Below, one piece after another: positions 34,015 to 43,442 of a stretch of DNA of 64,000 bases. The position numbers and the translations under genes were made by a program. The DNA comes from JAJYQH01 sp036261615 (GTDB lineage: Bacteria; Actinomycetota; Actinomycetes; Propionibacteriales; Propionibacteriaceae). The DNA lies in assembly GCA_036261615.1 (NCBI GenBank), contig DATAKK010000068.1, positions 62,001-126,000 on the forward strand, in the 5' to 3' direction. The notes beneath the pieces were generated by a model, which saw only the letters and a program-made list of their open reading frames with translations, did not search any database and was not told where the DNA came from. Every line of letters starts with the position of its first letter. Within the stretch, counting starts at the first letter, position 1.

Positions 34015-35547
34015 ATGGGACGGCGCCACGTTTCGAAGCTGGTGACGTCCGTGGTCGCCCTCGTCATGGGAGTGGCGCTGTTGACCCTCGCCGGCTGCTC
34101 CAACACCGCCGGTCCCGACGGCACCCAGAGCTCCTCGACGCTGGTCGTGGGGGCGACCCTCGAGCCCACCGGGCTCGACATCACGACGTCCGACGGCGCG
34201 GGCGGGCCGCAGGCGCTGCTGTACAACGTCTACGAGACGCTGGTGAAGCTCAACAGCGACGGCAACCTCGTCGGGCTGCTCGCGACCGACTGGACGGTCT
34301 CGCCCGACGGCCTGTCGTACACCTTCGCCCTCCAGCCGCACGCCACCTTCGCCAACGGCGACCCGGTCACCGCACAGGCCGTCGTCGACAGCCTCAACCA
34401 CATCCGCAGCAACCCCGCCACCACGGCGACGATCAAGTCGCAGCTGGCCGTCGTGAGCAACGCCGTCGCCGACACGAACAGCACGCTCACCATCACACTC
34501 AAGCAGCGCAGCCACTTCTGGCTCTACAACATGGCGGGCCCGGCGGGCATCGTCATCGACCCCGCGGGCTTCGCCACGCTCTCGAAGGCGACGGCGGGCT
34601 CGGGGCCCTACGTCTTCAAGTCCTGGACGAAGGGCGCCTCGGTCACGCTCACCCGCAACACCAACTACTGGGGCAACGAGGCGCACTTCGGCTCGGTGAC
34701 CTTCAAGTACTTCACCGACCCCAACGCCCTCACCACGGCGATGAAGGCGGGGGACATCAACATCATCAGCGACCTCACCACCCCCGACGCGCTCGACCAG
34801 TTCAGCGACAGCGAGAAGTACACGATCGTGCGCGGAACGAGCAACGGCGAGGTCGTCATGGGCTTCAACCACGACTCGACGCCGCTGAAGAACCTCAAGG
34901 TGCGCCAGGCGATCATCTACGCGGTCGACCGCAAGGCCCTGCTCGACACGGTGTGGGGCGGCCAGGGGACGCTCATCGGCTCGATGGTGCCGCCCACCGA
35001 CCCCTACTACGAGGACCTGTCGACCTACTACACCTACGATCCCGCCAAGGCGAGGCGGCTGCTCAAGGAGGCCGGTTACGGCAAGGGGCTCACCCTGTCG
35101 ATGCCGGTGCCGAACCTCTCCTACGCCACCGGCGCCGCCCAGTTCGTGGCGGCCCAGCTCAAGCAGGTGGGAATCACCGTCAAGGTGCAGCAGCAGGACT
35201 TCGGCACGTGGATCAGCCAGGTGTTCCAGAAGGGCGACTACGACCTCACGATCGTCAACCACGTCGAGCCCAAGGACATCGTCAAGTGGGCCGACAAGAA
35301 CTACTACTGGCACTACGACAACCCGGAGTTCAACAAGCTCATCGCCTCGGCCGACCAGGCGCCGACCGACGCGGAGTTCATCGCGCTGATGAAGCAGGCG
35401 GCCCGCATCCTCACCACCGACGCGGCCGGCGACTTCCTGTTCCTGTTCCCGCACATCGCGGTCTGTGACGCCGACATCAGCGGCATCACCCCCAACCAGG
35501 TCACCTCGAGCTTCGACCTCACCACGCTCGCGTCGCGCGACAGCTGA
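34015..35547 (+). CDS. Peptide-type ABC importer, substrate-binding lipoprotein
   Basis: The 510-residue protein has a lipoprotein signal peptide with lipobox LAGC (Cys28) and the SBP_bac_5 fold of oligopeptide, dipeptide and nickel binding proteins. Family marks include LLYNVYETLVKLNSDG, WTVSPDGLSYTFAL, SGPYVFKSW, NYWGNEA and VRQAIIYAVDRKALL. It would be anchored outside the membrane and deliver ligand to the permeases encoded next. The ligand cannot be predicted. It is the first gene of a five-gene operon and has an AGGAG ribosome binding site. Confidence 0.92.
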   Translation: MGRRHVSKLVTSVVALVMGVALLTLAGCSNTAGPDGTQSSSTLVVGATLEPTGLDITTSDGAGGPQALLYNVYETLVKLNSDGNLVGLLATDWTVSPDGLSYTFALQPHATFANGDPVTAQAVVDSLNHIRSNPATTATIKSQLAVVSNAVADTNSTLTITLKQRSHFWLYNMAGPAGIVIDPAGFATLSKATAGSGPYVFKSWTKGASVTLTRNTNYWGNEAHFGSVTFKYFTDPNALTTAMKAGDINIISDLTTPDALDQFSDSEKYTIVRGTSNGEVVMGFNHDSTPLKNLKVRQAIIYAVDRKALLDTVWGGQGTLIGSMVPPTDPYYEDLSTYYTYDPAKARRLLKEAGYGKGLTLSMPVPNLSYATGAAQFVAAQLKQVGITVKVQQQDFGTWISQVFQKGDYDLTIVNHVEPKDIVKWADKNYYWHYDNPEFNKLIASADQAPTDAEFIALMKQAARILTTDAAGDFLFLFPHIAVCDADISGITPNQVTSSFDLTTLASRDS

Positions 35548-35571
35548 GCGGGTCCCGCGTCCCCGACTCCC

Positions 35572-36534
35572 GTGCACGTCGTCCGGCAGATCCTCACGAG
35601 GCTCAGCGCCCTGGTGCTGAGCCTGCTCGTGGCGTCGCTGCTGATCTTCGTCGCCCTCAACGCGCTGCCCGGCGACGCGACCTCGGCGATCCTCGGCACG
35701 AACGCCGACCCGGTCGCCGTCGCCCAGCTGCGCGCCCGGCTCGGCCTCGACCGGCCCCTCCTCGTGAGATACGTGTCGTGGCTGGCCGGGCTGCTGCGCG
35801 GCCACCTCGGCACGTCGCTCGTGTCGGGGGACGCCGTGAGCTCGCTCATCCTGCCCCGCCTCGGAGTCACGGTCTCGCTCGTCGCGTTCGCGACGGTGCT
35901 GTCGGTGGCGATCGCGCTGCCCCTCGGCATGTACGCCGCCGTGCACCGGAGGCGCGCCCGAGGCTTCGTCGCGGCCACCGTGAGCCAGCTCGGGATGGCG
36001 GTGCCGGCGTTCGTCGCCGGGATCGTCCTCGTGCTCGTCTTCGCGGTGCGGCTGCAGTGGCTGCCCGCCGGCGGCTACGTCGACATCCAGCGCGATCCCC
36101 TCCAGTGGCTGCGCCACCTCGTGCTGCCCTCGCTCAGCCTGGCCCTCGTCAACGGCTCACTGCTCGCCCGCTACGTGCGCTCGGCGTTCGTCGAGGTGCT
36201 CGCCGAGGACTGGTTCCGCACCGCGCGGTCGGTGGGGTGGCGGCTGTGGCCGGCGCTGTGGCGGCACGGCGTCCGCAACGCCGCGACGTCCCTCGTGACC
36301 GTCGTCGGCCTGCAGCTGGCGACCGTGTTCGTCGGTGCCGTGGTCGTCGAGCAGGTGTTCGCCATCCCCGGGCTGGGCACGCTGCTGCTCGACCAGGTGA
36401 CCAAACGCGACCTCGTCGTCGTCCAGGACATCGTCATGCTCCTCGTGGCCGTCGTCCTCGTCATCGAGGCGCTGGTCGAGCTCGCCTACCTCGCCCTCGA
36501 TCCGCGCCTGCGGGGACGCCGGGAGGCGCGATGA
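35572..36534 (+). CDS. ABC importer permease (DppB/OppB type)
   Basis: This 320-residue permease has about six transmembrane helices. The N-terminus (ILTRLSALVLSLLVASLLIFVALNALPGD) is typical of DppB-like subunits, and the cytoplasmic coupling loop reads EDWFRTARSVGWRLWPALWRHGVRNA. It forms a heterodimeric channel with the next permease. The start is GTG 35572, 24 nt after the binding-protein stop; its stop overlaps the next ATG by 4 bp. Confidence 0.9.
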   Translation: MHVVRQILTRLSALVLSLLVASLLIFVALNALPGDATSAILGTNADPVAVAQLRARLGLDRPLLVRYVSWLAGLLRGHLGTSLVSGDAVSSLILPRLGVTVSLVAFATVLSVAIALPLGMYAAVHRRRARGFVAATVSQLGMAVPAFVAGIVLVLVFAVRLQWLPAGGYVDIQRDPLQWLRHLVLPSLSLALVNGSLLARYVRSAFVEVLAEDWFRTARSVGWRLWPALWRHGVRNAATSLVTVVGLQLATVFVGAVVVEQVFAIPGLGTLLLDQVTKRDLVVVQDIVMLLVAVVLVIEALVELAYLALDPRLRGRREAR

Positions 36535-37343
36535 GGCGGCTGCCGGTGGTGTTCGGCCTGGTCGCGGTGGGCCTCGTGGTGGTCACCGCGCTGGTCTCGC
36601 TCGTCTGGACACCGTACGACCCGGGCGCCATCGACCCCGGCGTCCGGCTGGCGCCCCCGGGGTGGCCGCACCTGCTCGGCACCGACACCTTCGGCCGCGA
36701 CACGCTGAGCCGGCTGATGGCCGGCAGCCGCATCTGCCTGCTCGTCGGGGTCGTGTCGGTCGCCATCGCCGCCGTGGCCGGCGTCCCGCTGGGCCTGGTC
36801 GCGGGGATGACCAGGGGAGTGGTCTCCCGGCTCGTGCTCCGGGCGGCCGACCTGCTCTACGCGTTCCCGGCGATCCTCGTCGCCATGCTGCTCGCCGCAG
36901 CCTTCGGCGGCTCCACGCTCACCGGGATGGCCGCGATCGGCATCGCCACCGTGCCGGTGTTCACGCGCATCACCCGGGCCGGGACGCTCACCGTGATGAG
37001 CCAGGACTACGTCTGGGCGGCCCGCGCCTCGGGCACCACCTGGCCGGCGATCGCCGCCCGGCACGTGTGGCCCAACATCGCCCCGCTCGTGGGCGTGCAG
37101 GCGTCGGTGAGCTTCGGCATGGCGATCCTCGCGGAGGCCGCGTTGAGCTACCTCGGGCTGGCGACGCCCCCCACCACCCCCACATGGGGCCGGATGCTCT
37201 ACGACGCCCAGGCGCAGCTGTTCAACGCGCCGCTGCTCACCCTGTGGCCCGGCGCGGCGATCGTCGTGGCGGTGATGGGCTTCAACGTGCTGGGGGACGG
37301 GCTGCGCGACCTGCTCGACCCGCGGCTGCGGGAGGTCGTATGA
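36531..37343 (+). CDS. ABC importer permease (DppC/OppC type)
   Basis: The 270-residue protein starts with one helix (VVFGLVAVGLVVVTALVSLVW), then the DppC-type stretch HLLGTDTFGRDTLSRLMAGSR, and has the coupling motif SQDYVWAARASGTTWPAIAARHVWPN. About six transmembrane segments are visible. The ATG overlaps the preceding stop and its own stop overlaps the next ATG, so expression is coupled. Confidence 0.9.
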   Translation: MRRLPVVFGLVAVGLVVVTALVSLVWTPYDPGAIDPGVRLAPPGWPHLLGTDTFGRDTLSRLMAGSRICLLVGVVSVAIAAVAGVPLGLVAGMTRGVVSRLVLRAADLLYAFPAILVAMLLAAAFGGSTLTGMAAIGIATVPVFTRITRAGTLTVMSQDYVWAARASGTTWPAIAARHVWPNIAPLVGVQASVSFGMAILAEAALSYLGLATPPTTPTWGRMLYDAQAQLFNAPLLTLWPGAAIVVAVMGFNVLGDGLRDLLDPRLREVV

Positions 37344-38179
37344 GCGCGCTGCTGGAGGTCGACGACCTCCGCGTCGACTTCGGACGCCGCCGGGTGCCGG
37401 CCGTCGCCGGCGTCTCGCTCGCCCTCGGCCCCGGCGAACGGCTCGGGCTGATCGGGGCGTCGGGCTCGGGCAAGTCGGTCGCCGCCCTGGCCGTCATGGG
37501 GCTGCTTCCCGACAACGCACACGTCTCCGGCGAGGTGCGGTGGCGGGGCGAGAACCTCGTCGGACGCGGCGACGCCCGCCTGTCGCGACTGCGGGGGAGC
37601 CGGATGTCGATGGTGTTCCAGGAGCCGATGACCGCCCTCGACCCGACGATGCGGGTCGGCCGCCAGGTGGCCGAGGTGCTGCGGCTGCACCGGGACGCCG
37701 CACCCGGTCCGGCCCGTCAGCGGGTGCTCGACATGCTGGCAGGGGTCGGCGTCCCCGATCCCGACCGGGTCGCCGACGCCTACCCGCACCAGCTGTCCGG
37801 CGGCCAGCGGCAGCGCGTCCTCATCGCGATGGCCCTGGTCAACCAGCCGGAGCTCGTGCTCTGCGACGAGCCGACCACCGCGCTCGACGTCACCGTCCAG
37901 GCGAGGGTGCTCGACGTCCTCGACCGGCAGCTCCGCGCCGCGGACGCCGCCTGCCTGTTCATCAGCCACGACCTGGCGGTGGTCGCCCAGGTGTGCGACC
38001 GGGTGGCGGTGATGTGGCGGGGCAGGATCGTCGAGTCCGGCCGGGTCGTCGACATCCTCGAACGCCCCGCGCACCCGTACACCGCCGCCCTCGTCACCGC
38101 CGCCCGCATCGACCTCGTCGAGCCGGGGCGCCCGCTGCCCACCGTCACGGTCCCAGACGACCCGGAGCCGGCACCATGA
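37340..38179 (+). CDS. ABC importer ATPase (DppD/OppD type)
   Basis: The 279-residue ATPase shows Walker A GASGSGKS (39-46), Q-loop VFQEPMTALDP, signature LSGGQRQR, Walker B LVLCDEPTTALD and switch His in FISHDLAVV. It ends with the oligopeptide-transporter C-terminal motif RPAHPYTAAL. The iron-sulfur-type Cys cluster found in some DppD/DppF proteins is not evident. It should energise the two permeases together with the next gene product. Confidence 0.92.
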   Translation: MSALLEVDDLRVDFGRRRVPAVAGVSLALGPGERLGLIGASGSGKSVAALAVMGLLPDNAHVSGEVRWRGENLVGRGDARLSRLRGSRMSMVFQEPMTALDPTMRVGRQVAEVLRLHRDAAPGPARQRVLDMLAGVGVPDPDRVADAYPHQLSGGQRQRVLIAMALVNQPELVLCDEPTTALDVTVQARVLDVLDRQLRAADAACLFISHDLAVVAQVCDRVAVMWRGRIVESGRVVDILERPAHPYTAALVTAARIDLVEPGRPLPTVTVPDDPEPAP

Positions 38180-38961
38180 GTCCCCTCTTCTCGGCCGTCG
38201 AGGTGAGCCGCACCTTCGGGCGCGGGGACGCCGCCGTGCACGCCCTGCGCGGCGTCTCGCTCGACGTCCAGCGCGGCGCGCGGCTGGGCGTCGTCGGCGG
38301 GTCGGGATCGGGCAAGACGACGCTCATGCGGCTGCTCTGCGCGCTCGACCGCCCGACGTCGGGAACCGTGAGCTTCCGCGGGCGTCCCCTCGGCCGGCGC
38401 GCCCGCGACCTCGCCGACCTGCGAGCGAGCGTGCAACTCGTGTTCCAGGACCCCCGCTCGTCGCTCGATCCCCGGATGCGGATCGGCACGACCATCACCG
38501 AGCCGCTGCGCTCGCCGCTCCTGCGGGGGCGCCCCGACGTGCCCGCCGACGCGGCGTCCCGCCTCGCCGAGGTCATGACCGACGTCGGACTCGATCCCCG
38601 GCTCGCCGGCCGCTACCCCCACGAACTGAGCGGCGGCCAGCGCCAGCGGGTGGCGATCGCCCGCGCCCTGGCCCCCCGACCCGACGTGCTCATCGCCGAC
38701 GAGCCGGTCTCGGCGCTCGACGTCTCGGTCCGCGCGCAGGTGCTCAACCTGCTGCTCGGCCTCGTCGAGCACGAGGGCCTCACGCTCGTCCTCGTGTCCC
38801 ACGACCTCGCCGTGGTGCGGCACGTCTGCGACGAGGTCGTGGTCATGAGCGGGGGGAGGATCGTCGAGGAGGGTCCGATCGCCCGCGTGTACGAGCACCC
38901 GCAGCACGCCTACACCCGGGAGCTGCTCGCCGCGGTGCCGAGGCTGCCCACCGCGGGGTGA
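38176..38961 (+). CDS. ABC importer ATPase (DppF/OppF type)
   Basis: The 261-residue ATPase has Walker A GGSGSGKT, Q-loop VFQDPRSSLDPRM, signature LSGGQRQR, Walker B VLIADEPVSALD and switch motif VSHDLAVV, ending with HPQHAYTRELLAA. It completes a five-gene importer operon (binding protein, two permeases, two ATPases) whose last four genes overlap by 4 bp. serA follows behind its own promoter, so this gene probably ends the operon. Confidence 0.92.
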   Translation: MSPLFSAVEVSRTFGRGDAAVHALRGVSLDVQRGARLGVVGGSGSGKTTLMRLLCALDRPTSGTVSFRGRPLGRRARDLADLRASVQLVFQDPRSSLDPRMRIGTTITEPLRSPLLRGRPDVPADAASRLAEVMTDVGLDPRLAGRYPHELSGGQRQRVAIARALAPRPDVLIADEPVSALDVSVRAQVLNLLLGLVEHEGLTLVLVSHDLAVVRHVCDEVVVMSGGRIVEEGPIARVYEHPQHAYTRELLAAVPRLPTAG

Positions 38962-39009
38962 CGGCGTCCGCCGCCGGGCGGAGCGACCGGGCCCACGCCC
39001 GGCGCCCCA

Positions 39010-39015
39010 TAGGAT
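39010..39015 (+). promoter_or_regulatory. -10 element for leaderless serA
   Basis: TAGGAT is followed by exactly 7 nt and the serA GTG. Confidence 0.55.
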
Positions 39016-39022
39016 TGCCGAC

Positions 39023-40219
39023 GTGAAGGCGCTCCTGCTCGAGAACATCCACCCGATCGCCGTCGACACGCTGCGCGAACGCGGCTATGAGGTCGACCTG
39101 CGCACCGGCGCCCTCGGAGAGGACGAGCTCATCTCGGCTCTCGAGGGTGTCGACCTGCTCGGCATCCGCTCCGGCACCCACGTCACCCAGCGGGTGATCG
39201 CCAGCGCGCCCCAGCTCGCCACGGTCGGCTGCTTCTGCATCGGCACCAACCAGGTCGACCTGACGGCCGCCGCGCACGCCGGACTCCCGGTGTTCAACGC
39301 CCCCTTCTCCAACACCCGCAGCGTCGTCGAACTGGTCATGGGCGAGATCATCGTCATGGCCCGGCGCCTCACCGACAAGAACCGGCTCATGCACGGCGGC
39401 GTCTGGGACAAGTCGGCGGCCGGTGCCCACGAGGTGCGCGGGCGGACGCTCGGCATCGTCGGCTACGGCAACATCGGGTCGCAGTTGTCGGTGCTCGCCG
39501 AGAGCTTCGGGATGCGGGTCGTCTTCTTCGACCTCGCCGACAAACTGGCCCTCGGCAACGCGAAGCGCTGCGAAACGCTCGAGGAACTGCTCGCGATCTC
39601 CGACACGGTGACGTTGCACGTCGACGGCCGCGCGTCGAACGCCGACTTCTTCGGCGCGGAGCAGTTCGCCCAGATGAAGCCGCGGGCGATGTTCCTCAAC
39701 CTGTCCCGCGGGTTCATCGTCGACGAACAGGCCCTCGTGGAGAACCTCGAGTCGGGCCACATCTCGGGCGCGGCCCTCGACGTGTTCCAGCACGAGCCGC
39801 GCAAGGCCGGCGACCCGTTCGTCAGCCCGCTGCAGAACGTGCCCAACGTCATCCTCACCCCGCACATCGGCGGGTCGACCCAGGAGGCGCAGGAGGACAT
39901 CGGCCGCTACGTCGCCGCCAAGCTCGGCGACTACGTCGAGTCCGGTGCCACCGGCATGAGCGTCAACCTGCCCTCAGTGAACACCGAGGCGCCGCAGGGG
40001 GTGCGGGTGCTGCACCTGCACCGCAACGTGCCCGGCGTCCTGGCCCGCCTCAACCAGCGCTTCGCCGATCACGGGGCCAACATCACCTACCAGTCGCTCG
40101 CGACCAAGGGCGAGTACGGCTACGTCGTCACCGACCTCGCCAACCTCACCGGAGCGCTGGCCGACGAGCTGGCGTCGATGCCCGAGACGGTGCGGGTGCG
40201 GGTGCTCGAGCAGCGGTGA
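39023..40219 (+). CDS. serA: D-3-phosphoglycerate dehydrogenase
   Basis: SerA oxidises 3-phosphoglycerate to 3-phosphohydroxypyruvate, the first step of serine synthesis. The 398-residue protein is of the short E. coli type: a substrate-binding domain with GIRSGTHVT, an NAD-binding domain with GIVGYGNIGSQ, catalytic-region motifs NLSRGFIVDEQAL and LTPHIGGSTQEAQEDIG, and a C-terminal ACT domain (NVPGVLARLNQRFADHGANI) that usually gives serine feedback. Actinobacterial SerA proteins are often longer, with an extra domain, so this is the less common form. The start is GTG 39023, preceded at 7 nt by TAGGAT. Confidence 0.93.
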   Translation: MKALLLENIHPIAVDTLRERGYEVDLRTGALGEDELISALEGVDLLGIRSGTHVTQRVIASAPQLATVGCFCIGTNQVDLTAAAHAGLPVFNAPFSNTRSVVELVMGEIIVMARRLTDKNRLMHGGVWDKSAAGAHEVRGRTLGIVGYGNIGSQLSVLAESFGMRVVFFDLADKLALGNAKRCETLEELLAISDTVTLHVDGRASNADFFGAEQFAQMKPRAMFLNLSRGFIVDEQALVENLESGHISGAALDVFQHEPRKAGDPFVSPLQNVPNVILTPHIGGSTQEAQEDIGRYVAAKLGDYVESGATGMSVNLPSVNTEAPQGVRVLHLHRNVPGVLARLNQRFADHGANITYQSLATKGEYGYVVTDLANLTGALADELASMPETVRVRVLEQR

Positions 40220-40220
40220 G

Positions 40221-41042
40221 TCAGTCGGCGTCGACGGCGTAGTCGTCGGCGTCCTCGACCGCGAGCGCCTCGACCACCGCGTGGTGCAGGGGGCCGTTCG
40301 TGCAGACCGCGCCGGGGCCGAACGGTCCGGGCTCCCCGTCGAGGTTGGTGAAACTGCCGCCGGCCTCGCGGACGATGATGTCGAGCGCCGCCATGTCGTG
40401 CAGGGCGAGTTCGGGCTCCGCGGCGAGGTCGACCGCCCCCTCGGCCACCAGCATGTAGCTCCAGAAGTCGCCGAAGGCCCGGGTGCGCCAGCACTCGCGG
40501 AGCAGGTTGACGAAGTTCTGGCCCCTGCCGCTGGTGATCCAGCCGTCGATGGACGAGTAGCTCAGCGAGGCGTTCTCGAGCCGGTCGACGCCGGACGTGT
40601 GGATGCGGGTGGGGTTCATGAGCGACTTCCCGGTGTAGGCGCCCGCCCCCTCGGCCGCCCACCAGCGGCGTCCGAGCGCCGGAGCGCTCACGACGCCCAC
40701 GCAGACCCGGTTGTCGACCATGAGCGCGATGAGGGTGGCCCACACGGGCACGCCGCGGATGAAGTTGCGGGTGGCGTCGATCGGGTCGATGACCCACCGC
40801 CGGGGACCCCAGCCGGTGTCCTCGCCCTCCTCGCCGTGCACCGCGTCGCGCGGCCGGGCCCGGCGCAGCGTGGTGCGCAGCGCCTCCTCCACCGCGGTGT
40901 CGGCGTCGCTCACCTCGGTGAGGTCGGGTTTCGTGCTCACCCGCAGGTCCTGCGCCTTGAACCGCTTCATGGTGATGGCGTCGGCGTTGTCGGCCAGCAC
41001 GTGGGCGAGGCGGAGGTCGTCGTTGTAGTCGCGGGAAGCCAT
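40221..41042 (-). CDS. hisN: Histidinol-phosphatase, inositol monophosphatase type
   Basis: The 273-residue protein belongs to the Mg2+-dependent inositol monophosphatase superfamily: HGEEGE and WVIDPIDATRNFIRG are the metal-binding motifs, and HDMAALDIIVREAGG is the third. Actinobacteria use this type (HisN) to dephosphorylate histidinol phosphate, and its place next to rsgA and aroA supports that; an inositol phosphatase role cannot be excluded. ATG 41042 is chosen because TATCGT lies 7 nt upstream; GTG 41051 is an alternative. It is convergent with serA and ends one base from its stop. Confidence 0.85.
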   Translation of the reverse strand: MASRDYNDDLRLAHVLADNADAITMKRFKAQDLRVSTKPDLTEVSDADTAVEEALRTTLRRARPRDAVHGEEGEDTGWGPRRWVIDPIDATRNFIRGVPVWATLIALMVDNRVCVGVVSAPALGRRWWAAEGAGAYTGKSLMNPTRIHTSGVDRLENASLSYSSIDGWITSGRGQNFVNLLRECWRTRAFGDFWSYMLVAEGAVDLAAEPELALHDMAALDIIVREAGGSFTNLDGEPGPFGPGAVCTNGPLHHAVVEALAVEDADDYAVDAD

Positions 41043-41049
41043 GCTCGCC

Positions 41050-41055
41050 ACGATA
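41050..41055 (-). promoter_or_regulatory. -10 element for leaderless hisN
   Basis: A reverse-strand TATCGT lies 7 nt before the hisN ATG. Confidence 0.5.
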
Positions 41056-41078
41056 TCGAGGCCGGGCGGGGGACGCCC

Positions 41079-42059
41079 TCAGCGCGCCGCGGTCATCCGG
41101 CGGAAGCTGTCCAGCCGCTCGGGCGCCAGTCGGCCGCCGGCCACCGCGGTGTCCAGGGCGCACTCGGGCTGGTCCGCCCCGTGCGTACAGCCGCGCGGGC
41201 AGTCGGAGGTGAGCTCGTCGAGGTCGGGGAACGCGCGCAGGACGCTCTCGACCGTCACGTGGCTGAGGCCGAAGCTGCGCACTCCCGGGGTGTCGATGAC
41301 CCAGCCGCGGGCGTCGGGCAGCTCCAGGGCGATGGCCGACGTCGACGTGTGACGGCCGCGGCCGGTGACGTCGTTGACCTCGCCGGTCGTGCGGTTCACC
41401 CCTGGGATGAGCCGGTTGACGAGCGTCGACTTGCCGACCCCCGAGTGGCCCACCAGCACGGTCACCCGGTCGTCGAGCACCTCGCGCACCGGGCCGAGGT
41501 CGGCGTCCGGCTCGGTGACGACGATCGGCACGTCGAGCGGCCCGTAGGCGGCGACCAGCTGGTCGGGGGAGCCGAGGTCGGCCTTGGTGAGGCACAACAC
41601 CGGCTGCAGCCCCGCGTCGTACCCGGCGACGAGCACCCTGTCGATCATGCCCACCCGCGGCGGCGGGTCGGCGAGCGCGGTGACGATCATCAGCTGGTCG
41701 GCGTTGGCGACGATCGGACGCTCGTAGGGGTCGGTGTCGTCCGCGGTGCGGCGGAGGACGGTGGTGCGCTCGAGCACCTCGGCGATGCGGGCGAGGGTGC
41801 CCTCCGCGCCGGTCACGTCGCCGTCGAGGCGGACGACGTCGCCGACGATCGCGCCCTTGCGTCCCAGCGACCGGGCCTTGGTGGCGGTGACGATCGGGCC
41901 GCCGGCCTCCCCGTCGTCGTCGAGCACCCGGCAGCGGTACCGGCCCCGGTCGATGGTGATCACCCGGCCGAGCGGCAGCGCCGAGTAGTCGGGCCGGTCC
42001 TTGGTGCGGGGCCTGGTGCGCTTGCCGGGACGCTGGAACGTACGGTCGTCGTCACCCAT
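41079..42059 (-). CDS. rsgA: Ribosome small subunit-dependent GTPase A
   Basis: RsgA is a circularly permuted GTPase that checks late 30S assembly. The 326-residue protein has an N-terminal basic OB-fold region (RPRTKDRPDYSALPLGRVITIDRGRYRCRV), TKAD as G4, GHSGVGKS as G1 near residue 206, DTPG as G3, and a C-terminal zinc-binding CPRGCTHGADQPEC. ATG 42059 best matches other actinobacterial starts, which begin shortly before the RPRTK block. A GTG at 42113 overlapping the aroA stop, and ATG 42086, are alternatives. It follows aroA on the same strand, an order conserved in actinobacteria. Confidence 0.9.
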   Translation of the reverse strand: MGDDDRTFQRPGKRTRPRTKDRPDYSALPLGRVITIDRGRYRCRVLDDDGEAGGPIVTATKARSLGRKGAIVGDVVRLDGDVTGAEGTLARIAEVLERTTVLRRTADDTDPYERPIVANADQLMIVTALADPPPRVGMIDRVLVAGYDAGLQPVLCLTKADLGSPDQLVAAYGPLDVPIVVTEPDADLGPVREVLDDRVTVLVGHSGVGKSTLVNRLIPGVNRTTGEVNDVTGRGRHTSTSAIALELPDARGWVIDTPGVRSFGLSHVTVESVLRAFPDLDELTSDCPRGCTHGADQPECALDTAVAGGRLAPERLDSFRRMTAAR

Positions 42060-42109
42060 GTCGCGGGCGCCGACCGAGTGCGGCATCGCGCCCCTGACGG
42101 CACGCGGAC

Positions 42110-43429
42110 TCACGCCCCGCCCCCCAGCAGGGTCGACCACATCCTCGGGAAGTCGGGCAGGGTCTTCGAGGTGCACGCGACGTCGTCGAGGCTGACCCCG
42201 GGAACCACGGCGCCGAGGAGCGCGGCCGCGTGGGCCAGCCGGTGGTCGGCGTAGGTGGCGAGCCGGGTGCCGTGCAGCACCCCCGGCCCGCGACCGGCGA
42301 TCCGCAGCCCGTCGTCGAGTTCCTCCACCTGGACGCCGAGCCTGGCGAGCTCGGTGGCGAGTGCGGCGAGCCGGTCGGTCTCGTGCCCGCGGATGTGCGC
42401 GACCCCGCGGATCGTCGTCGTCCCCTCGGCCAGGGCGCCGAGGGCGGCGGCGACCGGGGTGAGTTCGCTCGACTCGTGCAGGTCGGCGTCCACACCGACG
42501 AGGCCGCCGGTGCCGCGCACGTGCAGGTCGTCGCCGTCGAGGCGCACCTCGGCACCCATCCGGGCGAGCAGGTCGCGGACCTGGTCACCGCCCTGGGTGG
42601 TGCGTGAGGGCCAGCCGGGGACGACGACCTCCCCCCCGGTGGCCGCCGCTACCGCGAGGAACACCGCGGCGTTGGTGAGGTCGGGCTCGATCCGCTGGTC
42701 GCGGGCCGCGACCGGCCCGGGTGCCACCGACCAGCTCGCCTCGTCGGGACAGCTGATCGTCACCCCCCGGGCGGCGAGCATGGCCACCGTCATGTCGATG
42801 TGCGGGCGGCTGGGGACGCCGGCACCCCCGGCCCCGCGGTGGTGCAGTTCGAGGCCCTCGGGGAACCGGGGCGCCGCGAGGAGCAGCCCCGACACGAACT
42901 GGCTGGACTCGCTCGCGTCGATGGTGGCGCGGCGTCCGCGCAGGGTGCCGCCGGAGACCGCGAACGGCACCCGGTCGCCGTCGACGCCGACCCCGAGCTG
43001 CCGCAACCCGTCGAGCAGCGGGGCCACCGGACGCCGGGAGGCCTCCGGGTCGCCGACGAAGCGGGTGCGGCCGGGCGCCAGGGCGGCGAGCGGCGGCACG
43101 AAGCGCATGACGTTGCCGGCCAGGCCGACGTCGACCGGCTCGGCCGCGGGGGAGATCGCCTCGGGGGGAGAGACCCGGGTCTCGGAGGAGCCCAGCGGGT
43201 CGATGCGCGCACCGAGTGCGATGAGCGCCGCGCGCATGAGGCGGCTGTCGCGAGCATCGAGGGCTCCGGTGAGGGTGCACGGCCCGTCGGCGACCGCGGC
43301 CAGGACGAGGGCCCGGTTCGTCTCGGACTTCGAGCCGGGGACGTCCACCCGCCCGGTGACGGGACGTCCGGCAACCGGGGCGTCCCACGGCCGGGCCTCG
43401 GGGACGGACGTCGCCGCCCCGGCCGCCAT
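42110..43429 (-). CDS. aroA: 3-phosphoshikimate 1-carboxyvinyltransferase (EPSP synthase)
   Basis: AroA joins shikimate 3-phosphate and phosphoenolpyruvate in aromatic amino acid synthesis. The 439-residue protein has GSKSETNRALVLAA near the N-terminus, LAGNVMRFVPPLAAL (the usual AGT motif is AGN here), ASESSQFVSGLLL, PDLTNAAVFLA and the C-terminal RGHETDRLAAL with TYADHRLAHAAAL. This is the usual actinobacterial form. ATG 43429 is preceded by GGGAGCGG; an upstream extension to 43483 would overlap the preceding gene. aroA and rsgA probably share a transcript. Confidence 0.92.
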   Translation of the reverse strand: MAAGAATSVPEARPWDAPVAGRPVTGRVDVPGSKSETNRALVLAAVADGPCTLTGALDARDSRLMRAALIALGARIDPLGSSETRVSPPEAISPAAEPVDVGLAGNVMRFVPPLAALAPGRTRFVGDPEASRRPVAPLLDGLRQLGVGVDGDRVPFAVSGGTLRGRRATIDASESSQFVSGLLLAAPRFPEGLELHHRGAGGAGVPSRPHIDMTVAMLAARGVTISCPDEASWSVAPGPVAARDQRIEPDLTNAAVFLAVAAATGGEVVVPGWPSRTTQGGDQVRDLLARMGAEVRLDGDDLHVRGTGGLVGVDADLHESSELTPVAAALGALAEGTTTIRGVAHIRGHETDRLAALATELARLGVQVEELDDGLRIAGRGPGVLHGTRLATYADHRLAHAAALLGAVVPGVSLDDVACTSKTLPDFPRMWSTLLGGGA

Positions 43430-43442
43430 CACCGCTCCCACG